Shown here in pieces: positions 24,412 to 33,307 of a stretch of DNA of 64,000 nt (its first letter is position 1; each line of letters begins with the position of its first letter). Both the position numbers and the translations under genes were made by a program. Under the pieces are notes generated by a model. The model saw only the letters and a list, made by a program, of their open reading frames with translations, did no database searches and was not told where the DNA came from. Location of the stretch: positions 7,548 through 71,547 of the forward strand of contig DAOTXN010000122.1 of the NCBI GenBank assembly GCA_034435435.1. Reading direction: 5' to 3'. This stretch comes from DAOTXN01 sp034435435 (GTDB lineage Bacteria; Chloroflexota; Anaerolineae; S140-20).

Positions 24412-24900
24412 GTGCTTGAATCGGTATGTGTGTTTGGCGGCGCGTTGGGCGTGATGCTGTTGGGGTTGGCCGGGGCCTTTTTGCCGCTCATCCCCGGCGT
24501 GCCGCTGGTGTGGCTCGGCGCGACGATATACGGCCTCCTGGATGGCTTTCACCATCTCACACTCCCGGCGTTCCTGGCGCTCACCGTGGTGGGGGCCGTC
24601 GGTACTACCGCTGAAATGTGGGCCACGCAAATCGGCGCGCGCGCGGGCGGGGCGTCGGGCTGGTCGGCGGCGGCCGGCTCGTGCGCCGGAGGCATTGCGA
24701 TGCTCTTTTTTAGCCTGCCGTTCGCGTTGCTGGCGGCGCTGGCGGGCGTCTTTGGCGTCGAGCTGTGGCGGCGCGGCGACGTAGAGACGGCCGCGCGAGG
24801 CAGCGGCGGCTGGCTGCTGGGTTGGGCGCTGTCGGCGGTGGCCCAGTTTGCCGTCTCGTTGTTCATGATTCTCTTTTTCTTGTGGGTGGTCATCTTTTGA
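24412..24900 (+). CDS. DUF456 membrane protein
   Basis: 162 residues from a GTG with AAGGGG upstream. Four to five hydrophobic segments, with GLAGAFLPLIPGVPLVWLGATIYGL near the N-terminus and a Gly/Ala-rich centre, match the DUF456 family of small integral membrane proteins. No function is known. Its stop overlaps the start of the GT39 gene (ttga), so the two are coupled. Confidence 0.85.
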   Translation: MLESVCVFGGALGVMLLGLAGAFLPLIPGVPLVWLGATIYGLLDGFHHLTLPAFLALTVVGAVGTTAEMWATQIGARAGGASGWSAAAGSCAGGIAMLFFSLPFALLAALAGVFGVELWRRGDVETAARGSGGWLLGWALSAVAQFAVSLFMILFFLWVVIF

Positions 24901-27900
24901 CCCAAGCCGCGTGGAAGAAGCGCTGGCTATGGCCGGCGTTGATTTTTGGCGTGGCTCTGGCGGTGCGCCTGGCGCCCCTGGGTCGCTATGTCACCCCCGA
25001 CGAGCCGGCCTGGGTCTACCGCTCGCTGCGCTTTCGCCAGGCGTTGCTGGCGGGCGATTGGGCCGCCGCGCCCGCCACCGGCCATCCCGGCGTGACGACC
25101 ATGTGGCTGGGAGCGGCCGGAATGCAAATCCAGCTCTGGCTTGCCCCCGACCAGGCCTCCGCACACCTGGCATGGCTGGACGGACTGGCGGGCATTTCGC
25201 CCAGAAGCGCGGCTGCCTTTGGACATCTGGCCTTCTTTTTGCCGGGTGGTCGCGTCCTCGTCGCGCTGACCACTAGCCTGGGGTTAGTGGGTGTGTTCCT
25301 GCTGGCTCGCCGGTTGTGGGGACAAAGCGTCGCGCGGCTGGCCGCGCTGCTGCTGGCCCTCGACCCGTTCCTGACCGGACACAGCGGCCTGTTGCACCTG
25401 GACGGCCTGCTGGCGACGGCGATGACGTTGTCGGCGTTGGCGCTGCTGCTGTTTATCTCGACCGGCCAGCACCGCTGGGGCGTTTTCTCCGGCTTGCTGG
25501 GCGGCCTGGCCGTGCTGACCAAAACCCCCGGCGGCTTTCTCGCGCCCTTTACGGCGTTGGTCTTGCTCGTGGCCTGGCTCGCCCGCCGATTGACGGGACG
25601 GCAGGCGCTCGCCGCATGGTTGGCGTGGGGAGGCGTCGCTGCCCTGATATTGGTCGCGCTGTATCCCGCCATGTGGGTCGCTCCCCTCGACACGCTGCAC
25701 GGACTGCTAGACGTGGGCGAGCGCCACGTAGAGGGAGCCATCCGCCCCGTCTTTTTTCACGGGGAATTCACTTTTGCCCCCGACCGGAGCTTTTATCTCG
25801 TCGTCTGGCTCTTGCGCGCCTCGCCGCTGGTTCTGGCTGGGCTACCTGTCACCTTGCTGGTCGGACTGCGCCGCCGCCCCCTGTGGCGTTTCGAAGCGCT
25901 GGCCCTGACAGTCCTGGCGTTGGGGTTTGGCCTGTTTGTCACGTTCGTCGGAAAAAAGCACGACCGTTACCTGTTGCCTGTCTTTCCGCTGCTGACGCTT
26001 GGCGCTACGTTAGGAATTGGTGAATTGAGACTTGGTACATTGGTAAATTGGGCGCGGCGTCCCAATTTACCTGCCCAACGGGCGTACCCATTGACCCATC
26101 TACTCCTTCCTCTTCTGCAACTGCTTTTATTCCTGCCCTACCTGACTGCGCCGCTGACCTATTTCAACCCGCTCGTCGGCGGGCCGCGGGCGGCGCTGAA
26201 CTGGCTGGAGGTCGGTTGGGGTGAGGGCTTGGGCGCGGCGGCTCGCTGGCTCAATCGCCAACCCGACGCCGAGTCGCTGATCGTCGCCACGCCGTCGCTG
26301 CCGCCGTTTGCGGCGCTGTTCGACGGGCAGGCGGTATTGCTAACCGCCGACAGCGTGGCCCAGGCCGACTATGTGGTTTATCCGCCTACCCAGGGACAAA
26401 GCCAGTCGTCTGCGGTGGGAGAGTCAGCCCCTCCCATCTTTGATGACCGCGCCGGAGGGATCAGCCATGCGCGACTCGTGCGCAATCCGGTTTCTGACCA
26501 GCAAGCTGCCTATTTACTCGACCAAACCCGTCCCGGCGACCTCATTCTCCTCGACGCCGACGCCGCCCTGGCCCGGCGTTACACCGGTCCCGCCGAGCTG
26601 CACGTATTAGCCGACGTGCGCGACGCCGGCGAGCTCGCCGCTCGCCTGGAAACGCTGCTCCCCGGCCACGAGCGCGTGTGGCGCGTCGCATTTCCCGCCG
26701 CCTCGCCCATCACGGCGCAGCACGTTCGAGAACAACTGGCGTGCTATGGTCAGGTTGAATCCTCCCAAGTGGTCGGCGGGGCCACGATTTCCCTGATCGC
26801 GCTCGACGCCGCGGCGGCTTGCAATAACGCCTCACGTTTCACACCTTACGCTTCACGCTTTGACTCTCTCGCCCTGGTCGAGGCCGTCTATCGCCAGAAC
26901 CCTGTCGCCTGGCCCGCGCACCTCTTTCCGGCGCTGCGCTGGGAGGCGCTGGCCCCGCTTCCCGTCGAGTATCGCGCCGTTTTATTCCTCAAAGATGAGA
27001 CCGGGCGCTTATGGGCCGAAATCGGTCAAGAGATCCTCGACCCGGATTACCGGCTCCCCACGGCCTGGGCAGCGAGCCGCTGGACCGACCAGACCTTTCT
27101 CATCCCCCTGCCGCCGGCCATCCCACCGGGCGAATATAGCGTCGAGCTGGGCGTTTTGGATCCCATGACCGGCCAGCGATTGAGCGCGTGGGACGCCGAG
27201 GGCAATTTTGCCGGGCTGACCGCTGACCTCGGCATGGTCACGATTGCTCCACCCGCGCGTCTGCCCACACCGTGGGACATGGTCATCCCGTTGCGCTTTG
27301 ATCCGCCGCTGGAGGCTGGGCCGTTTCTGCTGTGGGGTTACAATCCGCTCCCGGCGCAGGTCGGCTCCGGCGAGCGTCCTGCCTTTGATCTGTATTGGGG
27401 AGCCGCGAGCGCCCCGAACGCCGATTATTCCCTGCACTGGCGACTGGTCTCGGGGCAAGGAACGCTTGCGTTGGAAGAGATCGCGCCGCTCAGCCCCTAC
27501 CCAACCCACCGTTGGCGCGAGGGCGAGTTGGTCCAGGCCCGTTACGACGTGCCTGTGCCGCCGGAGCTAGCGGCCGGCGCGTATACGCTGACCATCAATC
27601 TGCTCGACAGCAACGGAGCGCCGGTGTGGAGCGAGGCCAGAGACCTGCAAACGCTCGAAATCCTGGCCCGCGAGCGGTTGTTCACCCTGCCGGCCGGCAT
27701 CGCCTATCCCCTCGACGTGACTTGGGGGAGCGCGGCCCACTTGAGCGGCTTTGACCTGAGCACGCTCACCGCCCGTCCCGGCGACGCGCTCCCCTTGACT
27801 CTGTACTGGCAGGCCGACGGTCCGGCCGACCGCAGCTACACTGTGTTCGTGCACCTGCTTGGCAGCGATGGCATGATCCACGGGCAGGCCGACCACGTAC

Positions 27901-28121
27901 CGGCGGGCGGCGCAGCGCCGACGCACACCTGGGCCGCCGGCCAGGTCGTGATCGACCAGGTGCAGTTACCGGTCTTTGCGGACGCGCCGCCGGGCCGGTA
28001 TCGCATCGCCGTGGGAATGTATGACCCGGCCGGCGCCGACCGCCTGCCCGTTTTCGACGCAACAGGGACCGAGCTGCCCGACCAGCGTTTTATTCTGCCG
28101 GTCGAAATTACCGTAAACTAA
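24897..28121 (+). CDS. Large GT39-type (ArnT/PMT-like) membrane glycosyltransferase with C-terminal soluble domains
   Basis: About 1074 residues from a TTG that overlaps the previous stop; the start is uncertain. The N-terminal half has about ten membrane helices and the acidic loop motif YVTPDEPAWVYRS, as in GT-C enzymes that transfer sugars from polyprenyl phosphate. GKKHDRYLLPVFPLL is a typical late-loop segment. The C-terminal half (about 600-1074) is soluble, with at least two beta-sandwich units (PLPVEYRAVLFLKDE..., PLTLYWQADGPADRSYTVFVHLLG). Two low-complexity AT-rich stretches disturb the GC-rich frame: a perfect 11-base inverted repeat at 26042-26071 and a tcacgtttcacacc-like run at 26827-26862. 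It probably glycosylates envelope lipids or proteins. Confidence 0.82.
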   Translation: MTQAAWKKRWLWPALIFGVALAVRLAPLGRYVTPDEPAWVYRSLRFRQALLAGDWAAAPATGHPGVTTMWLGAAGMQIQLWLAPDQASAHLAWLDGLAGISPRSAAAFGHLAFFLPGGRVLVALTTSLGLVGVFLLARRLWGQSVARLAALLLALDPFLTGHSGLLHLDGLLATAMTLSALALLLFISTGQHRWGVFSGLLGGLAVLTKTPGGFLAPFTALVLLVAWLARRLTGRQALAAWLAWGGVAALILVALYPAMWVAPLDTLHGLLDVGERHVEGAIRPVFFHGEFTFAPDRSFYLVVWLLRASPLVLAGLPVTLLVGLRRRPLWRFEALALTVLALGFGLFVTFVGKKHDRYLLPVFPLLTLGATLGIGELRLGTLVNWARRPNLPAQRAYPLTHLLLPLLQLLLFLPYLTAPLTYFNPLVGGPRAALNWLEVGWGEGLGAAARWLNRQPDAESLIVATPSLPPFAALFDGQAVLLTADSVAQADYVVYPPTQGQSQSSAVGESAPPIFDDRAGGISHARLVRNPVSDQQAAYLLDQTRPGDLILLDADAALARRYTGPAELHVLADVRDAGELAARLETLLPGHERVWRVAFPAASPITAQHVREQLACYGQVESSQVVGGATISLIALDAAAACNNASRFTPYASRFDSLALVEAVYRQNPVAWPAHLFPALRWEALAPLPVEYRAVLFLKDETGRLWAEIGQEILDPDYRLPTAWAASRWTDQTFLIPLPPAIPPGEYSVELGVLDPMTGQRLSAWDAEGNFAGLTADLGMVTIAPPARLPTPWDMVIPLRFDPPLEAGPFLLWGYNPLPAQVGSGERPAFDLYWGAASAPNADYSLHWRLVSGQGTLALEEIAPLSPYPTHRWREGELVQARYDVPVPPELAAGAYTLTINLLDSNGAPVWSEARDLQTLEILARERLFTLPAGIAYPLDVTWGSAAHLSGFDLSTLTARPGDALPLTLYWQADGPADRSYTVFVHLLGSDGMIHGQADHVPAGGAAPTHTWAAGQVVIDQVQLPVFADAPPGRYRIAVGMYDPAGADRLPVFDATGTELPDQRFILPVEITVN

Positions 28122-28251
28122 CCAACCAACCCAAAACCTCATCACCTTTCCCATACCTCTTCATACTTTCTTCACAACCTGGCGGCATAATGACGACAAT
28201 TAAACCGACGGGCACGCGCTGCCCGAATCAGAAAGTGGAGGTCGTAAGAAA

Positions 28252-28482
28252 ATGTCTCACAAGTTTTTCAAAAAGGTTGCGTTTGTGGCCTTGCTGATCG
28301 GGGTTGGCAGACTCATTCACGCGCACGGCGACAAGCCGGCCGATGGCCCGAAAGACAAGCGCTGGCGCGAACACTGGCGCGAACATCACGGCCCACTGTT
28401 CCACAAGCACATGGCCTTCTGGTGCAAGAAAGGAACGCTCCAACAGGACGCCGAGACCGGCGCAACCGAAGCCATGGCCTGA
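28252..28482 (+). CDS. Small His-rich membrane-anchored protein
   Basis: 76 residues. A basic N-terminus and one hydrophobic helix (VAFVALLIGVGRLI) are followed by a His/Lys/Trp-rich segment (KDKRWREHWREHHGPLFHKHMAFWCKKG). Seven His within about 35 residues suggest metal binding; one Cys is present. GTGGAGG lies upstream of the ATG. It precedes a two-component system and could be its target or accessory, but that is only position. Confidence 0.6.
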   Translation: MSHKFFKKVAFVALLIGVGRLIHAHGDKPADGPKDKRWREHWREHHGPLFHKHMAFWCKKGTLQQDAETGATEAMA

Positions 28483-28505
28483 CCGTCGCCACAGGGAAGG
28501 AGAAG

Positions 28506-28556
28506 GCACACGGGCGGCCCGGCTGTTACGCGGTCGAGATCGACCCGTGTGCTTTT
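28506..28556 (+). terminator. Possible stem-loop with T-run
   Basis: gcacacggg (28506-28514) pairs with cccgtgtgc (28544-28552) and is followed by tttt. The 29-base loop is long for an intrinsic terminator. It could end the small His-rich gene or regulate the fragment that follows. Confidence 0.3.
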
Positions 28557-28575
28557 CCAAAAGGAGTGCAGGATT

Positions 28576-28869
28576 GTGAAGCGATCACCTTTGACACACG
28601 CCAGGGTCTTTAACGAGGAAGGTTTCGCCCTCGGCTACGCCGCGCGGCACCAAAAGATGGCTCAGAAATTCGGCCAGGAGTATCGCCGCAAACTCGCGGC
28701 GCGTGGCTTTCAAAAGGGCCGCATCCTCGACGTGGGGTGTGGGTTTGGGGGGACGTGCCTGGTGTTAGCGGAAAAATTCCCGCACAGCCAGGTCGTCGGC
28801 ATTGATTTATCGGAGCCTTTGTTGGAATGCGCGAACCGCGCCGCGCGGGCGCTTTCTCCTCGGGCTTGA
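28576..28869 (+). pseudogene. Truncated SAM-dependent methyltransferase
   Basis: 97 residues from a GTG with AAGGAG upstream. It contains only the first part of a class I methyltransferase: the SAM-binding loop ILDVGCGFGGTC (about 54-65) and the acidic strand VVGIDLSEPLL (about 77-87). It stops at SPRA where a full enzyme would continue for 100 residues or more. The missing motifs make it inactive on its own; I regard it as a gene remnant cut off just before the regulator gene. Confidence 0.65.
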
Positions 28870-28958
28870 TCTGGTGGCGCTTTGAGGTATAGATGCAAGC
28901 AACTGAGACTTGCGCGCCCGTGACGTTCGTGGTACAAACATCGCGGGTGGAATAGCCG

Positions 28959-29675
28959 ATGAACGAGCTGATTCTGGTCGTAGACGACGAACCCAAAATC
29001 GTCAAGCAGGTGCGCGACTATTTGGAGCGGGGCAGCTTTCGCGTCGCCAGCGCCGCCGACGGCGCCACTGCGCTGGCAATAGCCCGCCACGAGCGGCCCG
29101 ACCTGATCGTGCTCGACCTGAACCTGCCGCGACCCACTGCTACACAAAGCCGAACCGCAGGCATGGACGGGCTGGACGTGTGCCGGGCGCTGCGACGCGA
29201 GTCAGACGTGCCCATCATCATGCTCACGGCCCGCGTCGAAGAGACCGACCGGCTCATTGGCCTGGAGCTGGGCGCTGACGATTATATTACCAAGCCTTTT
29301 TCGCCGCGCGAGCTGGTGGCCCGCGTGCGGGCCGTGCTGCGGCGCGTGCAGGGCGGCGTGCGCCAGCCGGGGCTGGTCCGCGTGGGCGACCTGGAAATTG
29401 ACCTGCACGGGCATCGCGTCACCCGCGCCGGAGAAGCGATCAGCCTGACCCGCACCGAGTTCAACCTACTGGCGACGCTGGCCCAACATCCCGGCCAGAC
29501 CTTCACCCGCGCCCAACTGCTCGACCGGCTGCACGGCGTGGCCTACGCCGGTTTCGACCGCAGCATTGACGCGCACATCAAAAACCTGCGCCGCAAACTC
29601 GAAACCGACCCACTGGATCCGCGCTACGTGCTCACCGTGTACGGCGTCGGCTACAAGTTCACCGACGAGGCTTGA
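28959..29675 (+). CDS. OmpR/PhoB-type response regulator with a 10-residue receiver insertion
   Basis: 238 residues. The receiver has the acidic pair D9/D10, the phospho-acceptor D53 (VLDLNLP), Thr in IMLTAR and Lys in YITKPF. The C-terminal domain is the winged-helix OmpR type (SLTRTEFNLLATLAQHPGQTFTRAQLL...VLTVYGVGYKF). Normally LP is followed directly by GMDGLDV; here RPTATQSRTA (residues 58-67, bases 29130-29159) is inserted, in frame, next to the phosphorylation site. It is cotranscribed with the kinase, whose start overlaps or lies just after this stop. Confidence 0.92.
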   Translation: MNELILVVDDEPKIVKQVRDYLERGSFRVASAADGATALAIARHERPDLIVLDLNLPRPTATQSRTAGMDGLDVCRALRRESDVPIIMLTARVEETDRLIGLELGADDYITKPFSPRELVARVRAVLRRVQGGVRQPGLVRVGDLEIDLHGHRVTRAGEAISLTRTEFNLLATLAQHPGQTFTRAQLLDRLHGVAYAGFDRSIDAHIKNLRRKLETDPLDPRYVLTVYGVGYKFTDEA

Positions 29676-29677
29676 GC

Positions 29678-30832
29678 GTGAAACACGACCGCTTTTGGAA
29701 ACAGCGCCGCCAGCATTCCTGGGACCACGATCACCGGGTACCCCAGTGGCTCGTCGCCCGCCGGCGCAAAGGACGGCGTCTGTTTTTTCACTTTGCGGTC
29801 GTCTTTGGCTTTATGGCGCTGCTGGTCGTGGGGGGAATGGCGGCGCTGGCGCTGCTATTCTCGCGCCTGTTCGGGGGCGGCGGGCAGACAGCCATATTGG
29901 TCTGGCTGAGCGGCTGCGGGCTGGCGCTGGCGCTGCCGTTGCTGGCGGCGGCGGTGGCGCTGCGCGCTTTCCAGGGCATCGCTACGCCGCTGGCCGACCT
30001 GATGGCCGCCGCCGAGGCCGTGGCCGAGGGCGACTTGAGCGCCCGCGCGCCGTTGCCCGAGCGCGGTCCGGGCGAGTTTGCTCGCCTGAGCGCGTCTTTT
30101 AATCGCATGGTGGCCGAGCTGGAGCGGGCCGACCAGCAGCGCCGCAACCTGACCGCCGATGTGGCCCACGAGCTGCGCACGCCGCTGCACATCATCCAGG
30201 GCAATCTGGAAGGTGTGCTGGACGGTGTGTACGAGCCGACGTCTGAGCACATTGGCGCCACGCTGGATGAAGCGCGCGCCCTGGCCCGGCTGGTGGATGA
30301 CCTGCGCACGCTGTCGCTGGCCGAGGCCGGTCAGTTGGCCCTGGCCCGCGAGGCCGTAGACGTGGCCGAGTTGCTGGCCGACGTGAGCACCAGCTTTAGC
30401 GGGCAGGCCGAGGCGGCGGGAATAGAGTTACGCGTCGAGGCTGACGCTGCGCTGTCCGAGCGGACGGTCGTCGGCGACGTCGGGCGGCTGGATCAGGTCT
30501 TGGGCAATCTCGTGGCGAACGCACTGCGCCACACTCCGGCGGGCGGGACCATCTCGCTACAGGCCGAATCTATCGAGAGCGGCGTGCGCATCGTCGTGCG
30601 CGACACAGGCGAGGGCATCCCTGCCGCAGACCTGCCTTTCATCTTTGACCGGTTCTGGCGCGGCGACCGCTCGCGCACTCGCATGCAGGGAACCGGCAGT
30701 GGGTTGGGCCTGGCCATCGCCCGCCAGTTGGTGCAGGCCCACGGCGGGGGCATCGCCGTGGAGAGCCAGGTAGGGCGAGGGTCGGCGTTCACCATCGAGT
30801 TACCGGCGCCCAGAGCGGACGTCCGGCTTTAG
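29678..30832 (+). CDS. Sensor histidine kinase (HAMP-HisKA-HATPase)
   Basis: 384 residues from the GTG at 29678 (GAGG seven bases upstream); a TTG at 29672 that overlaps the regulator stop is the alternative. Two membrane helices at about 35-98 leave almost no outer loop, so it probably senses within the membrane or through a partner. A HAMP linker (MAAAEAVAEGDLSARAP), HisKA with the phospho-acceptor His near residue 164 (VAHELRTPLH), and the ATP domain (NLVANALRHTP, DTGEGIP, GSGLGLAIARQLVQAHGG) follow. The domain order resembles BaeS-like kinases. The last codons and stop lie inside a hairpin repeat (30823-30836). Confidence 0.92.
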   Translation: MKHDRFWKQRRQHSWDHDHRVPQWLVARRRKGRRLFFHFAVVFGFMALLVVGGMAALALLFSRLFGGGGQTAILVWLSGCGLALALPLLAAAVALRAFQGIATPLADLMAAAEAVAEGDLSARAPLPERGPGEFARLSASFNRMVAELERADQQRRNLTADVAHELRTPLHIIQGNLEGVLDGVYEPTSEHIGATLDEARALARLVDDLRTLSLAEAGQLALAREAVDVAELLADVSTSFSGQAEAAGIELRVEADAALSERTVVGDVGRLDQVLGNLVANALRHTPAGGTISLQAESIESGVRIVVRDTGEGIPAADLPFIFDRFWRGDRSRTRMQGTGSGLGLAIARQLVQAHGGGIAVESQVGRGSAFTIELPAPRADVRL

Positions 30833-30856
30833 CCGGGGAACCCTCGCTAAAGCGAG
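30823..30856. repeat. Pair of adjacent tetraloop hairpins
   Basis: ccggc-ttta-gccgg (30823-30836) and ctcgc-taaa-gcgag (30843-30856) are two five-base-pair hairpins six bases apart. A related hairpin, cccgc-ttca-gcggg, lies inside the palindrome at 63460-63524. The kinase stop codon falls within the first hairpin, and a truncated flavin-reductase fragment begins right after the second. Confidence 0.6.
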
Positions 30857-30879
30857 ACATCCGGCTGCGCCAGACAGCG

Positions 30880-31131
30880 TTGGGCGCGAAATCGGGCCGC
30901 AACGGGGATAAAATCGCCGAGGCCGGCTTGACTCTCGTCGCCTCTGCCCGGATTGCCGCGCCGGGCTTTGCCGAGGCCGAGCTGGTCCTAGAGTGCCGCA
31001 AAATCTACTGGGACGATTTGAATCCGACCCATTTTCTCGATCCGGCCATCGAGAAAAACTATCCGGCGCAGGATTATCACCGCGCTTACTTTGGCGAAAT
31101 CGTAGCGGCTTTTGAGGGGGATATGGTATAA
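30880..31131 (+). pseudogene. 5'-truncated flavin reductase-like (flavoredoxin) remnant
   Basis: 83 residues from a TTG without a convincing ribosome site. GAKSGRNGDKIAEAGLTLVAS and AELVLECRKIYWDDLNPTHFLDP...KNYPAQDYHRAYFGEI are the C-terminal half of flavin reductase-like/flavoredoxin proteins; the FMN-binding N-terminal half is absent. Similarity begins right after the hairpin pair that ends the kinase gene, so a recombination between repeats may have removed the front. Its final codons overlap the promoter of the PAC2 gene. Confidence 0.65.
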
Positions 31132-31132
31132 T
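31124..31132 (+). promoter_or_regulatory. Extended -10 promoter for the PAC2 gene
   Basis: tggtataat is a TGn-extended consensus -10 box; no good -35 is visible. Transcription would start near 31139, about 50 bases before the PAC2 gene start. The box lies at the very end of the flavin-reductase remnant. Confidence 0.55.
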
Positions 31133-31190
31133 GCAAGCCAGAGGATGGCATAGACACCGCTAGAGTGGGAGCATCGAAAGGTAAAGACAC

Positions 31191-32111
31191 ATGAACGGCC
31201 TGGTTGAGCTGTATGAAAAACCCAAGGCGGCAGAGCGATACCTGATTGCCGGGTGGCGTCAATGGGCCGATGCGGGGGCCATTTCGTCAGGTTTGCCCCG
31301 TTACCTGGTGGAACTGACCGGCGCGCGAAAAATTGGCGAATTTAAGCCGGGTGGGTACTACTTATTCCAGATTCCCGGCACGCATCATCTCATCAGACCG
31401 GTGGTCAAATTGGAGGAAGGTTACCGCAAATTGTTGCACGCTCCCATCAACGAGATATTTTATGCCGAGACCAACGGCAAGGGTCTGTTTATTTTTCTAG
31501 GAGACGAGCCGCATTTGAGTGTGGATCGCTACGCGGAGGCTTTTTTCGAGGCCGTGGAAACGTTGAGAATCGAGCGCGTCGCTGCGGTGGGGGGGGTGTA
31601 CGGCGCGATGCCCTACGACAAAGATCGCGACATTTCCTGTATCTACAGCCTGCGCGAGATGAAAGAGGAACTGGAAGAGTACGCGGTCCGGTTTTCAAAC
31701 TATGAGGGTGGGGCGACCATCGGCGCCTATCTGGCGGACCGGGCCGAGCGCAAGGGGATAGAATTTCTGGTGTTTTACGGCTTTGTACCGGCGTATGACT
31801 TTTCTCGACCGGGCATAGTGGCGCAGGGGATGCGGGTCGAGCAGGATTATAGAGCCTGGTATGACCTGATGCGCCGCGTGAATCACATGTTTGGAATGGA
31901 CATCGCCCTGGCGGACCTCGAACGCAAGAGCCACGAGCTGACGGCTGCCATCGACGCCAAAATCGCCGAGCTGGAGCTAAAAATGCCCCAGCTCGAGGTG
32001 CGCGAGTACCTGGCGCAACTGGAGCAGGATTTTACAGAAAGGTCGTTTTCGCCGCTCAGCGATCTGTGGGAAGCCGCTCTGGGAGACATTTTGAAGGACC
32101 TGGATGATTAG
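31191..32111 (+). CDS. PAC2 family protein
   Basis: 306 residues. LIAGWRQWADAGAISSGLPRYLVE, GDEPHLSVDRYAEAFFEAV, RVAAVGGVYGAMPYDKDR and EFLVFYGFVPAYD are recognisable PAC2-fold segments. In eukaryotes and archaea this family includes proteasome-assembly chaperones; in bacteria the role is not established. The C-terminal 70 residues are a predicted coiled coil (LERKSHELTAAIDAKIAELELKMPQLE). GAAAGG precedes the start. Confidence 0.85.
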   Translation: MNGLVELYEKPKAAERYLIAGWRQWADAGAISSGLPRYLVELTGARKIGEFKPGGYYLFQIPGTHHLIRPVVKLEEGYRKLLHAPINEIFYAETNGKGLFIFLGDEPHLSVDRYAEAFFEAVETLRIERVAAVGGVYGAMPYDKDRDISCIYSLREMKEELEEYAVRFSNYEGGATIGAYLADRAERKGIEFLVFYGFVPAYDFSRPGIVAQGMRVEQDYRAWYDLMRRVNHMFGMDIALADLERKSHELTAAIDAKIAELELKMPQLEVREYLAQLEQDFTERSFSPLSDLWEAALGDILKDLDD

Positions 32112-32171
32112 CACCCCCCCAGTTTCTCTAGTACCTTAACGATCAAACTCGTTTTTTTGAGCAAGAAAACA

Positions 32172-32236
32172 AACCACAGATTTCACAGATTGCACGGATT
32201 GAAAAGAAATCAGTGGAATCTGTGTAATCCGTGGTT
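32172..32236. repeat. Long imperfect palindrome aaccacagat...gtggtt
   Basis: The two ends form 24-base arms pairing at 21 positions (aaccacagatttcacagatt against the complement of aatctgtgtaatccgtggtt). A related copy in reverse orientation is at 47561-47613. The AT-rich sequence stands out between the PAC2 gene and the M42 genes, whose transcripts converge here, so a terminator-like role is possible. From memory, similar 'ccacagatttcacagatt' repeats are widespread in spacers of many phyla. Confidence 0.7.
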
Positions 32237-32284
32237 GGGTCCCCCTTTGGGGGGCTTGGCCGGGTTAGGAAACCGGGGGTTACA

Positions 32285-33298
32285 TTACACTTCCAACCCC
32301 AGATCAATCGGCTGGCGCAAAATCTCGACCAGCAGCTTGACGGCGTTCTGCACGTCGTTCAAATCCACCATCTCCGACGGGGTATGTACGTGGCGGGTAG
32401 GGATAGACAGGCAGCCCGCCGGCACACCGGCCCGCGCGATCTGGATCACCAGCGCATCGGTCGTGCCGCCGTGCAGGATTTCCAACTGATAGGGGATTTG
32501 CGCGGTTTCAGCCCGCGCAATCATCAAGTCCTTGACCGCCGGGTGGGCCAGCATGCCGCCGTCCATCACCTTGATGGCCGGCCCCTTGCCCAGACTGACG
32601 GCCATCGGCGTGGCCTCGGGCGTGTCGCCGGTCGTCGTCACATCCACCGCGATGCCCAGGTCAGGGTTGATGCCGTAGGCCGAGGTGCGCGCCCCCACCA
32701 ACCCGACCTCCTCTTGCACGCTGAACACAAAATAGACCGCGTGCGGCGTCGCCTGGAGCTGGCGCAGGGTTTCGACGAGCACGGCGCAACTGATGCGATC
32801 GTCCATACTCTTGGCGATGAGCCGGTCGCCGTTTTGCTCCAGCGGGCGCACAAAACCCGCCGCGTCGCCAACCTTGATCGGCGCATCCTCGCGGCCGGCG
32901 GCGCCCACGTCAATGTACATTTTGTTGATGTCCAGGGCCTTGTTGCGCCAGCCGCTCAAGCCTTCTTCGATGTGAATCACGCCTGTGGCACCGCTGGCAA
33001 AGCGCACCCGCCCACCGATGAGGGTGTTGGGCGACACGCCGCCGATGGATGTGAAACGGGCAAAGCCTTTTTCGTCAATATAGGACACCATCACGCCGAT
33101 CTCGTCCATGTGGGCCGAGAGCATGACGGTGAGGCCGCCGTCGCTTTTCTCACCCTTGCGAGCGATGAGGTTACCCAGCGCGTCCACGCGCATCTCGTCG
33201 GCCAGGCCGTCGATCTCTTGGCGGATGAGCGCCCGCACTTGATCTTCGTAACCCGAAGGGCCGTAAGCTTCGACCAGTTTTTTGATGGTTTCGATCAT
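32285..33298 (-). CDS. M42 family metallopeptidase, third of a tandem trio
   Basis: 337 residues. Metal ligands of the M42 family are visible: His-Asp in LSAHMDEIGV, the bridging Asp in MDDRISCAVLVE, Glu-Glu in SVQEEVGLVGA, Asp in VDVTTTGD and the last His in TRHVHTPSEMV. These are dinuclear zinc or cobalt aminopeptidases (glutamyl aminopeptidase, deblocking enzyme) that usually form 12-subunit TET particles. A strong AGGGGG site precedes the ATG. It lies nine bases after the middle paralog. Confidence 0.93.
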   Translation of the reverse strand: MIETIKKLVEAYGPSGYEDQVRALIRQEIDGLADEMRVDALGNLIARKGEKSDGGLTVMLSAHMDEIGVMVSYIDEKGFARFTSIGGVSPNTLIGGRVRFASGATGVIHIEEGLSGWRNKALDINKMYIDVGAAGREDAPIKVGDAAGFVRPLEQNGDRLIAKSMDDRISCAVLVETLRQLQATPHAVYFVFSVQEEVGLVGARTSAYGINPDLGIAVDVTTTGDTPEATPMAVSLGKGPAIKVMDGGMLAHPAVKDLMIARAETAQIPYQLEILHGGTTDALVIQIARAGVPAGCLSIPTRHVHTPSEMVDLNDVQNAVKLLVEILRQPIDLGLEV

Positions 33299-33307
33299 TG
33301 ATCCCCC

